Shown piece by piece: positions 53,006 to 63,196 of a stretch of DNA of 64,000 nt. The notes beneath the pieces were generated by a model, which made no database searches, had not been told where the DNA came from, and saw only the letters and a program-made list of their open reading frames with translations. How positions within the stretch are numbered: position 1 is the first letter of the stretch; each line of letters starts with the position of its first letter. The translations under genes and the position numbers were made by a program. Origin of the DNA: SXZD01 sp034680345 (GTDB lineage: Bacteria > Pseudomonadota > Gammaproteobacteria > Burkholderiales > Burkholderiaceae_B); NCBI GenBank assembly GCA_034680345.1, contig JAXISZ010000001.1:186001-250000 (forward strand), written 5' to 3'.

Positions 53006-55770
53006 ACCGCCTCCAGGTCTTGATGTATTTCTTCGCTTTGCCAACTTAAACGGCATACCCCAGCGAATGAACAATGCACACAACCGTCATGAGGCATGGG
53101 TGAAAATTCATGGCTTTGCTCAAAATAATGCGCCAAAGCACTCAACAACCGTTGTTCCACCGCCTCTATTACGGCTTGAACTGACAATATTGCTGAAAAC
53201 GACGAGGGATCAGCTTTTACCATTGACATACGCATAGGCTGTGGCAAATCAACCCAATCAGCGCGCTTAGACCCAATCACCAAATATTTCAACGACTCTA
53301 CAGGCTGATTCACCAACCAGGCATACAAAGGCAGTTGCGGATAATCCGTCCAGAAAGCCGCCCGTTTTTTAAGTTTATCCATAGATGAGGTTTTAATATC
53401 AATTAAAGCCAAGCCCTGGTCACTCTGTTGTAGCTGATCTATCCGGCCCTCAATAGTCAACATGCGATCTGAACCCATATGCAACGACCGTTCATAATGC
53501 TGCTCTTGAACAATCACCTGCCAACCCGCTTGCGCCCGCTCAAACAATAGACTTGCCAATTCATTAGACACGCGCTCAAACTGTACATAATCTTCAAAAA
53601 GTAAAACCTGCTGCTGCATGGGCAGTTTTTGCCACTGTATATGGGCAAGATCAAGTAACTGCCTAGCCCATACAGATTTACCCGCCAAGATTGACGGCGG
53701 CTTTAACTTAAAAAATTGCTCTATGACACGATGCATCCAAATACCTTTAAGCACTTTTTGCCGATCTAATTGAACTCCTGGCTGCACATCTTCTACCTTC
53801 AGTAAATGCGACAGAGCAAATTTTAGACCACAAACAGCCAAATCAGAACAAGCCTGAACCGTCAAACGCTCTGGCCATTTTGCATAAGATACTTTTAAAG
53901 GTGAGGATACAATGGCCAACACCTCACGCTGTTCCCAATGAACAAACTGCTGCCATGAATTGGCGGTATTGTCTTTAGCAGCACCTTTTCGCTGCATTTG
54001 TAGCAGTCGCCAATACCGCACCCACCCAACAGCGGGCTGTGCTTGCCCTGCTTGATAAGCTGCATGCACCAAAAGAAAAGACTGGCCACTTAAAACCAAC
54101 TCAGATAAACAAGCCAGCTGCTGACGACGCTTTAACCAAACATCAGACACCCCCAACTCTTGAGCTACTGCGGGGGGTAATAAACCAGGGGGACTGGGCG
54201 CAAAATGCCTTTGACTACACCCCAATACCACCACGTGATCAAAGCGCTTTAAACGAAACGACTGCAACGGCATAAAACGTACAAAGCTGGCAATATCTTG
54301 CTCTCGAAAACGTTGTTTTTCGCATAACTGGCGCCACAAAACCCAACAATCTTGCGCATCAATAACTGTTTGAATTTGCGATCTTGCCGCGGTGCGTAAC
54401 ACAGTGATCATGACTTCACCCGCACTGTCTTGCATCCATACGCTTGTTAAATGCAAAGCCTCCAGCAAAGACAAAATATCAACAAACCACTGAAAAAAAG
54501 GCCGGGGGTGATGCCCTAAAGTATCGAACGCCTGCAAACCATTTTTCAGCACTTGAGTTTGTTGCAAATGATTTAACGAGCCAAATTTAAACGCAGATTC
54601 AAGCTCAACCTGCTGAGCGTCTCCCCCTTGTTCTTGCAGACAAACGTTTGGCTGATTTTCTTGATCGAACAATTGACCCCCATCTTGGGTATTCATTTGC
54701 AATAAATGGCTTTGCAAAGCATGCCATTTCAAAGAAACACGCCCACTGCTTAAATCGCGGATTAATTCTGGCCACCGCGAATGGGCGACACAATGTTGTA
54801 GCACAATTGAATGGCTAGAAGACCATGCGCCTAAAAAACGCACGAAATCTTGCGCCCACCAAGCCTGTAATAAAATATCTAACCACCCAGCCAACCGCGT
54901 TGTTGATAAACGCCAACCCGTACGATCGTCCACCAAAACGCCAGCGCTTTGTAACAAACCATGCACACGACGAGCCAAAGCGCGATCCACCACAGCCACA
55001 CCCAACATAGACTGCGGATGCTTTTGTACATATTCAACAATATGCAAAGCGCTAGCGTGAGCTGCTGCTTCCATGTCAGGAGCTTGCAAATATTGCCCTA
55101 AGCTTAAATCGCAAACATTCAAATCAACAGTATCTGAAATTTGAATATTTAACCGAAGAACATCCTTAGAAACCACATAGGTTTCTAACCACCAATGCAC
55201 GCGCAATTCTCCGTCGTCAAACCAAACCAATTCATCAAACCGAGACAACTCTTCGGCTTTAAAACCCTCGGGTAATTGTGCAATCAAACTATCACGATAA
55301 ATTTGTGCAATGCTCAAGACCACACCCGCCTCAGGGCCCGCCAAAGACACACTTTGTAGATAACGCTGTAGCACATTTGGCAAATCAGAGGCAGCTACGC
55401 AAGACAAAGCCAACTCACAATACTCGTCAACCAACGCCCAAAACGATTCTCCTGTTTGCAATATCCCCACCAAAGAGGCGTGCTCACGCAAAATCTTGGC
55501 CACCTGCAAACGAAAATCTAACCATGCCATTTGTTGTCGCGGCTCAAACAGTCGATCAGCACTAACAATAATAGGCGATTGCGTCCATTGACTAGATGGA
55601 TTAGAACAGGAGGCACACAATGCCTCACGCAAATCTACAATTTGTTCAGTACGTGGCACCAACCATGCAAGGCGAGTCAAATTCAAGTTTAAATGGCTCT
55701 GACAGAACTGCACTGCGGCTTGCCATGGATTTGAGTCACTGTAAGGCGTAATTAACAGGTCTTTAATCAT
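53002..55770 (-). CDS. addB: AddB-like PD-(D/E)XK nuclease
   Basis: A 922-residue partner of AddA. The N-terminal half has a helicase-like fold without a Walker A motif. The C-terminal nuclease carries G-R-I-D-Q-L and L-I-D-I-K-T (the catalytic Asp and Asp-x-Lys). A Cys in D-L-A-V-C-G followed near the C-terminus by C-V-H-C-S-F-A-G-V-C matches the four-Cys iron-sulfur staple of AddB/Cas4 nucleases. It lies directly upstream of addA with overlapping ends. The sequence is divergent, as usual for betaproteobacterial AddB. Confidence 0.87.
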   Translation of the reverse strand: MIKDLLITPYSDSNPWQAAVQFCQSHLNLNLTRLAWLVPRTEQIVDLREALCASCSNPSSQWTQSPIIVSADRLFEPRQQMAWLDFRLQVAKILREHASLVGILQTGESFWALVDEYCELALSCVAASDLPNVLQRYLQSVSLAGPEAGVVLSIAQIYRDSLIAQLPEGFKAEELSRFDELVWFDDGELRVHWWLETYVVSKDVLRLNIQISDTVDLNVCDLSLGQYLQAPDMEAAAHASALHIVEYVQKHPQSMLGVAVVDRALARRVHGLLQSAGVLVDDRTGWRLSTTRLAGWLDILLQAWWAQDFVRFLGAWSSSHSIVLQHCVAHSRWPELIRDLSSGRVSLKWHALQSHLLQMNTQDGGQLFDQENQPNVCLQEQGGDAQQVELESAFKFGSLNHLQQTQVLKNGLQAFDTLGHHPRPFFQWFVDILSLLEALHLTSVWMQDSAGEVMITVLRTAARSQIQTVIDAQDCWVLWRQLCEKQRFREQDIASFVRFMPLQSFRLKRFDHVVVLGCSQRHFAPSPPGLLPPAVAQELGVSDVWLKRRQQLACLSELVLSGQSFLLVHAAYQAGQAQPAVGWVRYWRLLQMQRKGAAKDNTANSWQQFVHWEQREVLAIVSSPLKVSYAKWPERLTVQACSDLAVCGLKFALSHLLKVEDVQPGVQLDRQKVLKGIWMHRVIEQFFKLKPPSILAGKSVWARQLLDLAHIQWQKLPMQQQVLLFEDYVQFERVSNELASLLFERAQAGWQVIVQEQHYERSLHMGSDRMLTIEGRIDQLQQSDQGLALIDIKTSSMDKLKKRAAFWTDYPQLPLYAWLVNQPVESLKYLVIGSKRADWVDLPQPMRMSMVKADPSSFSAILSVQAVIEAVEQRLLSALAHYFEQSHEFSPMPHDGCVHCSFAGVCRLSWQSEEIHQDLEAV

Positions 55771-55995
55771 TTGTATTGTTTAGCTATTTCAACTTTTTTA
55801 ATTAAAACAACAAAAAATGTGCGAATGATTGGCACTTTTTTTAGTTTCACTGTAACATTAAGTGTCAGTGTTATGTGGGTTAATAGACCCACAGTTTTTC
55901 TATTTAAACTCCCTTTTAAAATTTTGCGTGGTTGTCATACATAATATTGTTAACAATTTCTGGCGTGGCTGAACCCTTTTTTATAGGAATCAAAC

Positions 55996-56325
55996 ATGAG
56001 TAGTGATTTGGTCAAACATGTCAGCGATGACAGCTTTGATACTGATGTTTTAAATACTGATGGCCCTGTGTTAGTTGACTACTGGGCGCAGTGGTGCGGC
56101 CCTTGCAAAATGATTGCCCCCATTTTAGATGAAGTGGCGCGCGACTACCAAGGAAAGCTCACCATTGCAAAAATAAATGTAGATGAAAATACCTTAGTAC
56201 CAGCAAAATTCAATATCCGCGGCATTCCAACGCTCATGCTATTTAAAAACGGCGCAGTTGTTGCAACCAAAGTGGGGGCTTTGTCCAAATCGCAACTTTG
56301 TGCTTTTATTGACAGTAACATCTAG
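55996..56325 (+). CDS. trxA: Thioredoxin
   Basis: A 109-residue cytoplasmic disulfide reductase. Active site W-A-Q-W-C-G-P-C-K near residue 33, the cis-Pro loop G-I-P-T-L, and the usual length. ATAGGAATCAAAC precedes the ATG. It is followed by rho on the same strand, a common betaproteobacterial order. Clear call. Confidence 0.97.
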   Translation: MSSDLVKHVSDDSFDTDVLNTDGPVLVDYWAQWCGPCKMIAPILDEVARDYQGKLTIAKINVDENTLVPAKFNIRGIPTLMLFKNGAVVATKVGALSKSQLCAFIDSNI

Positions 56326-56509
56326 ATAAAAAATAACAGAGGCGTAGCTTCCTAACTGCGCCTACTCCCCATAAAAAAGTTTCTTTCATTTGCTCAATCC
56401 AAACAACTTATTAATCACAACCTAAGGCTTCAGCCCTTCGCGCTTTTTCTCACCTCAGCTCAATCGCTCAGCACCAGGTCAATATCAACTCATCTAACTC
56501 TACTTCATT

Positions 56510-57772
56510 ATGCATCTATCAGAACTAAAAGCTCTACATGTCTCACAATTACTAGAAATAGCTGCTGGCCTTGAAATCGACAACGCCAATCGCTTACGCA
56601 AACAAGAACTGATGTTTGCAATACTAAAAAAACGTGCTAAAAATGGTGAACAAATTTATGGCGATGGGGTGTTAGAAGTGCTGCCTGATGGCTTTGGTTT
56701 TTTACGCTCACCGGAAACCTCCTACTTGGCCAGCACTGATGACATTTACATTTCACCCAGCCAAATTCGTCGCTTTAACTTGCACACAGGCGACTCCATA
56801 GAGGGTGAGGTTCGCACCCCAAAAGATGGCGAACGCTACTTTGCCTTGGTCAAAGTTGACAAAATCAACGGGCAAGCTCCCGAAGCATCTAAGCACAAGA
56901 TTCTCTTCGAAAATCTCACCCCTCTACACCCCAACCTGCCCTTACTCCTAGAACGTGATATTAAATCTGAAGAAAATATCACCGGCCGAATTATTGACAT
57001 CGTTGCCCCAATCGGCAAAGGACAACGTGGCTTACTAGTGGCATCGCCAAAATCAGGGAAAACAGTGATGCTGCAACACATTGCACACGCCATCACATCC
57101 AATCACCCTGATGTTGTGTTAATTGTTTTACTGATTGACGAACGGCCTGAAGAGGTCACAGAAATGCAACGCTCCGTACGTGGTGAAGTGGTATCTTCAA
57201 CCTTCGATGAACCTGCCACTCGCCATGTACAAGTAGCAGAAATGGTCATTGAAAAAGCCAAACGACTTGTAGAACATAAAAAAGACGTGGTTATCGTTTT
57301 AGACTCCATCACCCGCTTAGCCCGGGCCTATAACACTGTGGTACCTACCTCGGGTAAAGTCCTCACTGGCGGCGTTGACGCCAATGCCCTACACCGACCA
57401 AAACGTTTCTTTGGAGCAGCGCGCAACATAGAAGAAGGCGGCTCACTGACCATCATAGCCACTGCCTTAATTGACACAGGCAGCCGGATGGACGAAGTAA
57501 TTTACGAAGAATTCAAAGGCACGGGCAATATGGAAATTCACCTTGAACGCCGAATGGCTGAAAAACGAATTTATCCAGCCATCAACATTAATCGCTCAAG
57601 CACCCGCCGAGAAGAATTGCTCATCAAAAACGATGTTTTACAAAAAGTGTGGGTATTGCGCCGTTTGCTGCATGACATGGACGACCTCCAAGCCATGGAT
57701 TTTTTGTTAGATAAAATGAAACAAAGCAAAAACAACTCTGAATTTTTTGAAATGATGCGTCGCGGTGGTTAA
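56510..57772 (+). CDS. rho: Transcription termination factor Rho
   Basis: A 420-residue hexameric RNA helicase. The RNA-binding cold-shock-like domain is in the first 130 residues (E-V-L-P-D-G-F-G-F-L-R), followed by the ATPase domain with G-L-L-V-A-S-P-K-S-G-K-T (Walker A), L-L-I-D-E-R-P-E-E-V-T and V-L-D-S-I-T-R-L-A-R-A. Full length. The 184 bases between trxA and rho show no gene and no clear ribosome binding site before the ATG. Confidence 0.98.
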   Translation: MHLSELKALHVSQLLEIAAGLEIDNANRLRKQELMFAILKKRAKNGEQIYGDGVLEVLPDGFGFLRSPETSYLASTDDIYISPSQIRRFNLHTGDSIEGEVRTPKDGERYFALVKVDKINGQAPEASKHKILFENLTPLHPNLPLLLERDIKSEENITGRIIDIVAPIGKGQRGLLVASPKSGKTVMLQHIAHAITSNHPDVVLIVLLIDERPEEVTEMQRSVRGEVVSSTFDEPATRHVQVAEMVIEKAKRLVEHKKDVVIVLDSITRLARAYNTVVPTSGKVLTGGVDANALHRPKRFFGAARNIEEGGSLTIIATALIDTGSRMDEVIYEEFKGTGNMEIHLERRMAEKRIYPAININRSSTRREELLIKNDVLQKVWVLRRLLHDMDDLQAMDFLLDKMKQSKNNSEFFEMMRRGG

Positions 57773-58001
57773 TACATATTGTTGATGCGCATACTCCGCC
57801 TACCCGCTTGCCCTAAGCAAACCACCAAAATTAACTTACAAAATTGGCGCTCAGATTCTCAACATATTGATAAGCATTAAAAACATACTGGAAACATTTC
57901 GAAAACTTTAAAATATTAACCAGCAATCTGGTCAAAACAATGGTTTTTCAAGTACAATGACCCGTTTAGGCAAGTGGGCGACGGTTTTAAAATTTTTATC
58001 T

Positions 58002-58026
58002 TGAGCACCTTGCTCAGACCGGTCTG
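58002..58026 (+). promoter_or_regulatory. Overlapping hairpins in the rpmE2 leader
   Basis: TGAGCA-CCT-TGCTCA (58002-58016) is followed, sharing two bases, by the perfect palindrome CAGACCGGTCTG (58015-58026), 27 bases before the rpmE2 start codon. The two stems cannot both form fully. Leader hairpins bound by the protein itself are known for L31 genes in some bacteria, so an autoregulatory site is possible. Confidence 0.35.
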
Positions 58027-58053
58027 GCTACCTCACTATACATTGGAGCAATT

Positions 58054-58317
58054 ATGAAAGAAGGCATTCACCCCGAATACAACGAAGTGGTTTTTCAAGA
58101 CATGTCCAGCGGCTTTAAATTTATTAGCCGTTCGACTATTCGTACCAAAGAAACCATTGAATTCGAAGGCAAAACATACCCTTTGGTTAAACTTGATGTT
58201 TCTTCAGAATCTCATCCTTTTTATACCGGCGCACAAAACAAAGCACTGTTAAATGCCAACCGCGTTAAAGACTTCGAGAAAAAATTTGCACACTTGCGTA
58301 AATCAAAAATCGCCTAA
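58054..58317 (+). CDS. rpmE2: 50S ribosomal protein L31 type B
   Basis: An 87-residue ribosomal protein. M-K-E-G-I-H-P-E-Y and V-F-Q-D-M-S-S-G are typical, and S-S-E-S-H-P-F-Y-T-G-A-Q marks the type B form; no zinc-binding C-x2-C is present. Type B replaces the zinc form when zinc is scarce in many species, but in betaproteobacteria it is often the main copy. TTGGAGC precedes the ATG. The terminator at 58375 follows. Confidence 0.97.
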   Translation: MKEGIHPEYNEVVFQDMSSGFKFISRSTIRTKETIEFEGKTYPLVKLDVSSESHPFYTGAQNKALLNANRVKDFEKKFAHLRKSKIA

Positions 58318-58374
58318 GCCCAAGCTTACATCGAATTCTATTTTTAAAATTTCTTCAAATCGGTTTTTCTTCAT

Positions 58375-58416
58375 AAACCAGCGCAGCCTCATAGATGGCG
58401 TTCGCTGGTTTTTTTA
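58375..58416 (+). terminator. Intrinsic terminator of rpmE2
   Basis: AAACCAGCG (58375-58383) pairs with CGCTGGTTT (58403-58411) around a 19-base loop, and T residues follow. It ends the rpmE2 transcript about 60 bases after the stop codon. The next gene starts at 58435. Confidence 0.8.
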
Positions 58417-58434
58417 TGTTGGCATTTCTTCAGC

Positions 58435-60204
58435 ATGATTTCCTCGCCTTTACTACAACGACTCCCTTGTTGGGCATTATGGGGATTGATTATTTTGTAT
58501 GGCTTACCGGGACTGCTCATGCGCGACCCCTGGAGAACAACTGATGCGATACATTTTGGTATTGCTGCAAGTATGGCACAAGGCAATATTCACGATTGGC
58601 TTGTGCCTAACGTTTATGGTATTTTGGTTCATCAAGAAGGACCCTTAGCGCATTGGTTGGCTGCTTTGCTTGGGAAAATCTGGCTAAGCTTGGGCGGCAA
58701 CAAGCAATGGTTAGACGACATTATGCGTTTATCCTGTTTACTTTGGCTATTGGCAATTTGTTGGACACTGTGGTCAACCACGCAACGGATTGCATTACGC
58801 CCAGAAATGCAACCTCTAGACCCACTAGGATTAAATGCGGATCGATCGCACTACGCTAAGTCAATAGCGGACTGCGCTGTACTTTGTTTACTAGCTTGCT
58901 TGGGGCTGATGGTTAAAAGCCACCAACTGGCCACGGAGCTACCTGAATTACTGGGCATTTCAATTATTGTTTTATCTGCTGTACGGGGCTTAAATCGGCC
59001 CATAACAGCTGGATGGACCCTTGGAATAGGTCTAAGCATCACTATTTTAGCGCGCGGCTGCTCAAACGGCTTGTTAATTTTTGCGACATTACTCATCTCC
59101 TCCATGTTTCATACCACCGCTCGGTTTGGTCTGCTACATCGAATTATTCGCGCAAGTCTTGCACTTATACTAATTATTGGTATATGGGTTACAACCGTTT
59201 ATCACCTCAGCCCTGAAGGGCCGCGCTACCTAGAACTTTGGTGGAATTGGAATATACAAGAACTCAATCGGTATATCCCAACCTCTATTGAGCAAGCCCT
59301 TGGCACCGCAATAAATCATCTCAAAACCGCAACATGGTTTTTCTGGCCTGCCTGGCCACTACTAACCTGGACCCTTTGGCAATATCGCCAACAACTGCTT
59401 AACTCCCCTTTACGCATTCCTGTTGCAAGCTTAGTAGGCGGAGTCATTGCGCTATTATTTTATAAAGGTGGTGACGATAGCAATTTATTCGCGCTTCTTG
59501 GGTTAACCACCGTACTGGCTGCTATTGGCCTAGGTAGCCTCAAACACCACTTGGTTAGTTTGATCGACTGGTTTGCTTTATTTATTTTTAGCTTAACTGG
59601 AATTGTAATCTGGCTGGGTTGGTCTGCCATTTTATTTGACAACCCAAGTTTTCTAGTGAAAAGCGTTAAACGCTTAACCCCGGACTTTGTTGCTGCTATG
59701 GCGCCAGGCGAAATACTCTTAGCCATTGCAGTCAGCACAGCTTGGCTAGCTCTTCTAGTTTGGCGTGTACAACACCACCCCAAAGCCGTTTGGCGCAGCC
59801 TAGCGCTATCTTCAGGTGGAGCAACGCTGGTTTGGCTACTAATTATGACCCTTTGGCTACCCATGATAAACAACAGCAAAAGCTATCGCAATGTTGCCTA
59901 TGCTATTACCACAACAATGCAACAACACCAAGCCAATCAAACAACAGACTGCATTGTTGCCCTAAACGTAGGAATGGCACAGCGCGCGTCTTTAAGCTAT
60001 CTAGGGCCAATGAACTTTAAATACTCAGACTCAGCACAAGCCTCAAACGAAAAATGCCCATGGGTTTTAAGCTACATTAGCTTTCCCAAAGACAAGGCGG
60101 CGCGACCGCCACAACCAGAAGGTTCTTGGCAACTGGTTTGGGAGGGGCGCCGCGCCTCAGACAAACAAGAACTGTTTCAATTGTTTATTGAACAGCGCCA
60201 ATAA
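58435..60204 (+). CDS. ArnT/PMT-like membrane glycosyltransferase
   Basis: A 589-residue polytopic protein with about 11-12 hydrophobic helices. The first periplasmic loop has the GT-C pattern, R-D-P-W-R-T-T-D-A and later H-Q-E-G-P-L-A-H-W, with acidic residues placed as in lipid-linked sugar transferases. The C-terminal 90 residues form a soluble domain. ArnT-type enzymes move a sugar from undecaprenyl phosphate to lipid A or proteins; the substrate here cannot be told. It follows rpmE2 and overlaps orn on the opposite strand by 20 bases. Confidence 0.75.
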   Translation: MISSPLLQRLPCWALWGLIILYGLPGLLMRDPWRTTDAIHFGIAASMAQGNIHDWLVPNVYGILVHQEGPLAHWLAALLGKIWLSLGGNKQWLDDIMRLSCLLWLLAICWTLWSTTQRIALRPEMQPLDPLGLNADRSHYAKSIADCAVLCLLACLGLMVKSHQLATELPELLGISIIVLSAVRGLNRPITAGWTLGIGLSITILARGCSNGLLIFATLLISSMFHTTARFGLLHRIIRASLALILIIGIWVTTVYHLSPEGPRYLELWWNWNIQELNRYIPTSIEQALGTAINHLKTATWFFWPAWPLLTWTLWQYRQQLLNSPLRIPVASLVGGVIALLFYKGGDDSNLFALLGLTTVLAAIGLGSLKHHLVSLIDWFALFIFSLTGIVIWLGWSAILFDNPSFLVKSVKRLTPDFVAAMAPGEILLAIAVSTAWLALLVWRVQHHPKAVWRSLALSSGGATLVWLLIMTLWLPMINNSKSYRNVAYAITTTMQQHQANQTTDCIVALNVGMAQRASLSYLGPMNFKYSDSAQASNEKCPWVLSYISFPKDKAARPPQPEGSWQLVWEGRRASDKQELFQLFIEQRQ

Positions 60205-60763
60205 AATATTGTCGGTAGTAACGCAATTCTTCAATTGACTCTTCAATATCGGCCATAGCGGTATGCTTTGATTTTTTATGAAAACCTTTTGCAATATCTG
60301 GTTGCCATCGTTTACACAACTCTTTTAAGGTGGAGACATCCAAATTGCGGTAATGAAAAAACTCCTCTAATTTTGGCATATAATTTGCCATAAATCGGCG
60401 ATCTTGACATATGCTATTACCACACATGGGGCTTTTGCCCGAAGAAATATAGTCGGATAAAAAAAGAATCAGGGCTTCTTGTGCTTGCGTCTCAGAAACT
60501 GTAGAAGCCCGAACCCGATCAATCAGCCCCGATTTACCATGCGTAGACTGATTCCACTTGTCCATTTTCGCCAAAATTTCGTCGCACTGGTGAATAGCAA
60601 AAACAGGCCCTTGCACCAAAACATTGAGCTGAGAGTCCGTAACCACTACAGCCACTTCCAAAATTCGATCGGTTGACGGATTCAAACCAGTCATCTCCAT
60701 ATCCACCCAAATCAAATTATTTTCATTTTTTAATGAAACCACGTTTTCCTGAGCTTGTGACAT
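60185..60763 (-). CDS. orn: Oligoribonuclease
   Basis: A 192-residue DEDDh exonuclease that degrades 2-4 nucleotide RNAs, including pGpG from c-di-GMP breakdown. W-V-D-M-E-M-T-G-L opens the exonuclease core, N-S-I-C-Q-D-R-R-F and the late H-T-A-M-A-D-I hold the remaining catalytic Asp and His. Length is normal apart from about 12 extra N-terminal residues. Divergent from the M48 protease. Confidence 0.96.
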   Translation of the reverse strand: MSQAQENVVSLKNENNLIWVDMEMTGLNPSTDRILEVAVVVTDSQLNVLVQGPVFAIHQCDEILAKMDKWNQSTHGKSGLIDRVRASTVSETQAQEALILFLSDYISSGKSPMCGNSICQDRRFMANYMPKLEEFFHYRNLDVSTLKELCKRWQPDIAKGFHKKSKHTAMADIEESIEELRYYRQYFIGAVQ

Positions 60764-60893
60764 AATGCAATCTAATGTTAGTCTTAAACCAGTCGCTATT
60801 GTCGCACACCCAAAGCTTTACGAAAAAGCCTGGGCAGGTGCCTTTGTCAGCCGCCGTATGCTTCTCCATTAACCTATTGACCTTAAAATCGCC

Positions 60894-62135
60894 GTGTTCA
60901 TCTGGATTTTTTTAACAACTGTTTTGCTTACTGTTAGCATTGATTTTTATCTAACTAAGCGCCAAGTGCTGTGTGTTGCGGCGCATCGCGATACTGTTCC
61001 AGTGGAATTTATTGAGCAAGTAAGCCCCGAGGCTCATCAAAAAGCAGCAGACTACACAACTGCCAAGAGTCAGCTGAGTTTGGTTTGTTTAGTGCTGAAC
61101 ACCGCTTTGGTAATTGCTTTCACTTTGCTAGGTGGCTTAAACACATTAAATTCATTTCTACTTACGCACACAAACGGGTTATTGTACGGAATTACGCTAA
61201 TAGCGAGTACTGGGCTAATTTATACCATAATTGAACTGCCCCTAGACTACTATCGCCAGTTTAAAATAGAAAAAAAATTTGGGTTTAGTCGTATGGCCCT
61301 GCCACTTTTTTTCATAGATTATTTTAAAAGCCTGTTGGTATGTGCGGTTATAGGTGCGCCACTGCTGGCCTTGGTTTTAGCTATCATGACAATTGCTGGC
61401 CAATTCTGGTGGCTATACACCTGGGGCATTTGGGTTATCTTCAATACACTTTTAGTGCTGAAATACCCAATTTGGATTGCACCACTGTTTAATCACTTTA
61501 CTCCACTGGAACATGGCGAAACACATCGGTGCATTAAAGACTTACTAAAACGCTGTGACTTTCCCACAGACAACTTATTGGTAATGGACAACAGCCGCCG
61601 TTCTAGCCATAGCAACGCTTACTTTACTGGTCTTGGAAAAAACAGACAAGTCGTGTTTTTTGACACTTTACTAAAAAAACTCAACCCACAGCAGATTGAA
61701 GCGATTTTAGCGCATGAACTCGGCCACTTTAAAAAACACCATACCATTAAAAATTTAATGCTTAATTTTGGCTTTACTTTGGGTGCCCTGTTTACGCTCA
61801 GTGAACTTGCAAAAACAACTTGGTTTTTTACTGAGCTAGGAGTCTTTCCCAACTTAACAAACAACAATCATGCGCTAGCACTGGTGCTTTTTTTCCTGAT
61901 TATGCCGTATTTCAACTTTCTATTAAAGCCCATACTGGCTGCGTTTACTCGTAAAAATGAATATGAAGCCGATGCTTTTGCTGCTAAACACAGCAACCCT
62001 GAACTCCTCATATCTGCCCTTGTTAAACTGCATGAAGGCAATGCCACCACTCTCACACCCGACCCTTGGCGTTCTTTATTTTTTGATTCGCAGCCACCAG
62101 CAAGCATGCGGATCGCCCGCTTGCGCGCTTTTTAA
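60894..62135 (+). CDS. M48-family metalloprotease (Ste24/CAAX protease-like)
   Basis: A 413-residue membrane protease starting with GTG. Several hydrophobic helices precede the zinc motif H-E-L-G-H-F-K-K-H-H near residue 274; the third ligand Glu is in K-N-E-Y-E-A-D-A-F-A. The layout matches the Ste24 CAAX endopeptidase family, thought to remove damaged membrane proteins in bacteria. Neighbours orn and rsgA match the common betaproteobacterial order. Confidence 0.93.
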   Translation: MFIWIFLTTVLLTVSIDFYLTKRQVLCVAAHRDTVPVEFIEQVSPEAHQKAADYTTAKSQLSLVCLVLNTALVIAFTLLGGLNTLNSFLLTHTNGLLYGITLIASTGLIYTIIELPLDYYRQFKIEKKFGFSRMALPLFFIDYFKSLLVCAVIGAPLLALVLAIMTIAGQFWWLYTWGIWVIFNTLLVLKYPIWIAPLFNHFTPLEHGETHRCIKDLLKRCDFPTDNLLVMDNSRRSSHSNAYFTGLGKNRQVVFFDTLLKKLNPQQIEAILAHELGHFKKHHTIKNLMLNFGFTLGALFTLSELAKTTWFFTELGVFPNLTNNNHALALVLFFLIMPYFNFLLKPILAAFTRKNEYEADAFAAKHSNPELLISALVKLHEGNATTLTPDPWRSLFFDSQPPASMRIARLRAF

Positions 62136-62204
62136 AAAAGCAAAACAAATGCGCATCTTATATTTTTTCATGCTTCTATCTATATTGCACAAAGTTAAAC
62201 CGAA

Positions 62205-63176
62205 TTGAAAAATAAATCTCAAATAGCACCTAAACTGTCCGCACCAAAGGCCCTTGTAATTGCAACATTTGGCCGACATGCCCTAGCAAAAGATGCCGAT
62301 GGCAAACAATGGCAAGTTTTTAGCCGTGGGAAAAAACAAAATTTGGCCGTTGGAGACATGATTGGCCTGGAACCCAGCGCTGCAAACCAAGCTTGGGTTG
62401 CTGAAATTTTTCCCAGAAAAAATTTACTTTATCGTTCTGATGCACAACGCACCAAAGTATTTGCTGCCAATCTGGATCAAGTGCTTTTAATGATTGCCCC
62501 AAGCCCGCCTTTATCCCCTGAACTGGTACTACGCACTTGGCTAGCCTGTGCAACGGCTGATATCGAATTAATCTTGGTGCTCAATAAAATTGATTTGTTG
62601 AAAGCCTCTACCTGTAACTTGGTTGATCAGTCAGACAAAATAGATCAACTAGAACTTCGCTTGCGTCAATTACTTCCTTTATCTCCCCCAAATCAACCTA
62701 AACTACTAAAAGTAAGCGTTAAAAAATCCCCAGACTTAACCGTAAACATCTTGATGCCCCAGTTAATTCATCGCAGAACGCTGATTCTTGGGCAGTCTGG
62801 GATGGGGAAAAGCAGTTTAATTAATTTATTGGTACCCGAAGCACAGGCCCTCACAGCAGAAATATCACAGGCTTTAAACACCGGAAAACACACCACCACG
62901 CACACACAAATCCACCGACTGAACTATGGCGCTGAAGTCATTGATTCACCAGGTTTTCAAGCATTTGGCTTGGCTCACTTGGAAAACTCAGCGATTGACT
63001 CGGCTTTTTCATACCTTTTTGAAACCAACGAAAAATGTCGATTTTACAATTGTAAACACATCAGTGAGCCTGGTTGCGCTGTCATAGCTGCTGTACAGAA
63101 AAACCAAAAAGCAACACAATGGTTAACGTTTTACCATCAATTTAAAGCAGAAATACGCGATGCTAAACGTTTCTAA
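62205..63176 (+). CDS. rsgA: Ribosome small-subunit GTPase RsgA
   Basis: A GTPase of about 323 residues that matures the 30S subunit. Its circularly permuted G domain is evident: the N-K-I-D motif precedes the P-loop G-Q-S-G-M-G-K-S-S-L and D-S-P-G. An OB fold lies at the N-terminus (A-T-F-G-R-H) and a zinc site C-R-F-Y-N-C-K-H-x5-C at the C-terminus. The frame opens at a TTG; the true start might differ by a few codons. Confidence 0.95.
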   Translation: MKNKSQIAPKLSAPKALVIATFGRHALAKDADGKQWQVFSRGKKQNLAVGDMIGLEPSAANQAWVAEIFPRKNLLYRSDAQRTKVFAANLDQVLLMIAPSPPLSPELVLRTWLACATADIELILVLNKIDLLKASTCNLVDQSDKIDQLELRLRQLLPLSPPNQPKLLKVSVKKSPDLTVNILMPQLIHRRTLILGQSGMGKSSLINLLVPEAQALTAEISQALNTGKHTTTHTQIHRLNYGAEVIDSPGFQAFGLAHLENSAIDSAFSYLFETNEKCRFYNCKHISEPGCAVIAAVQKNQKATQWLTFYHQFKAEIRDAKRF

Positions 63177-63196
63177 ACAAAGGGAAGTTAAATCTA

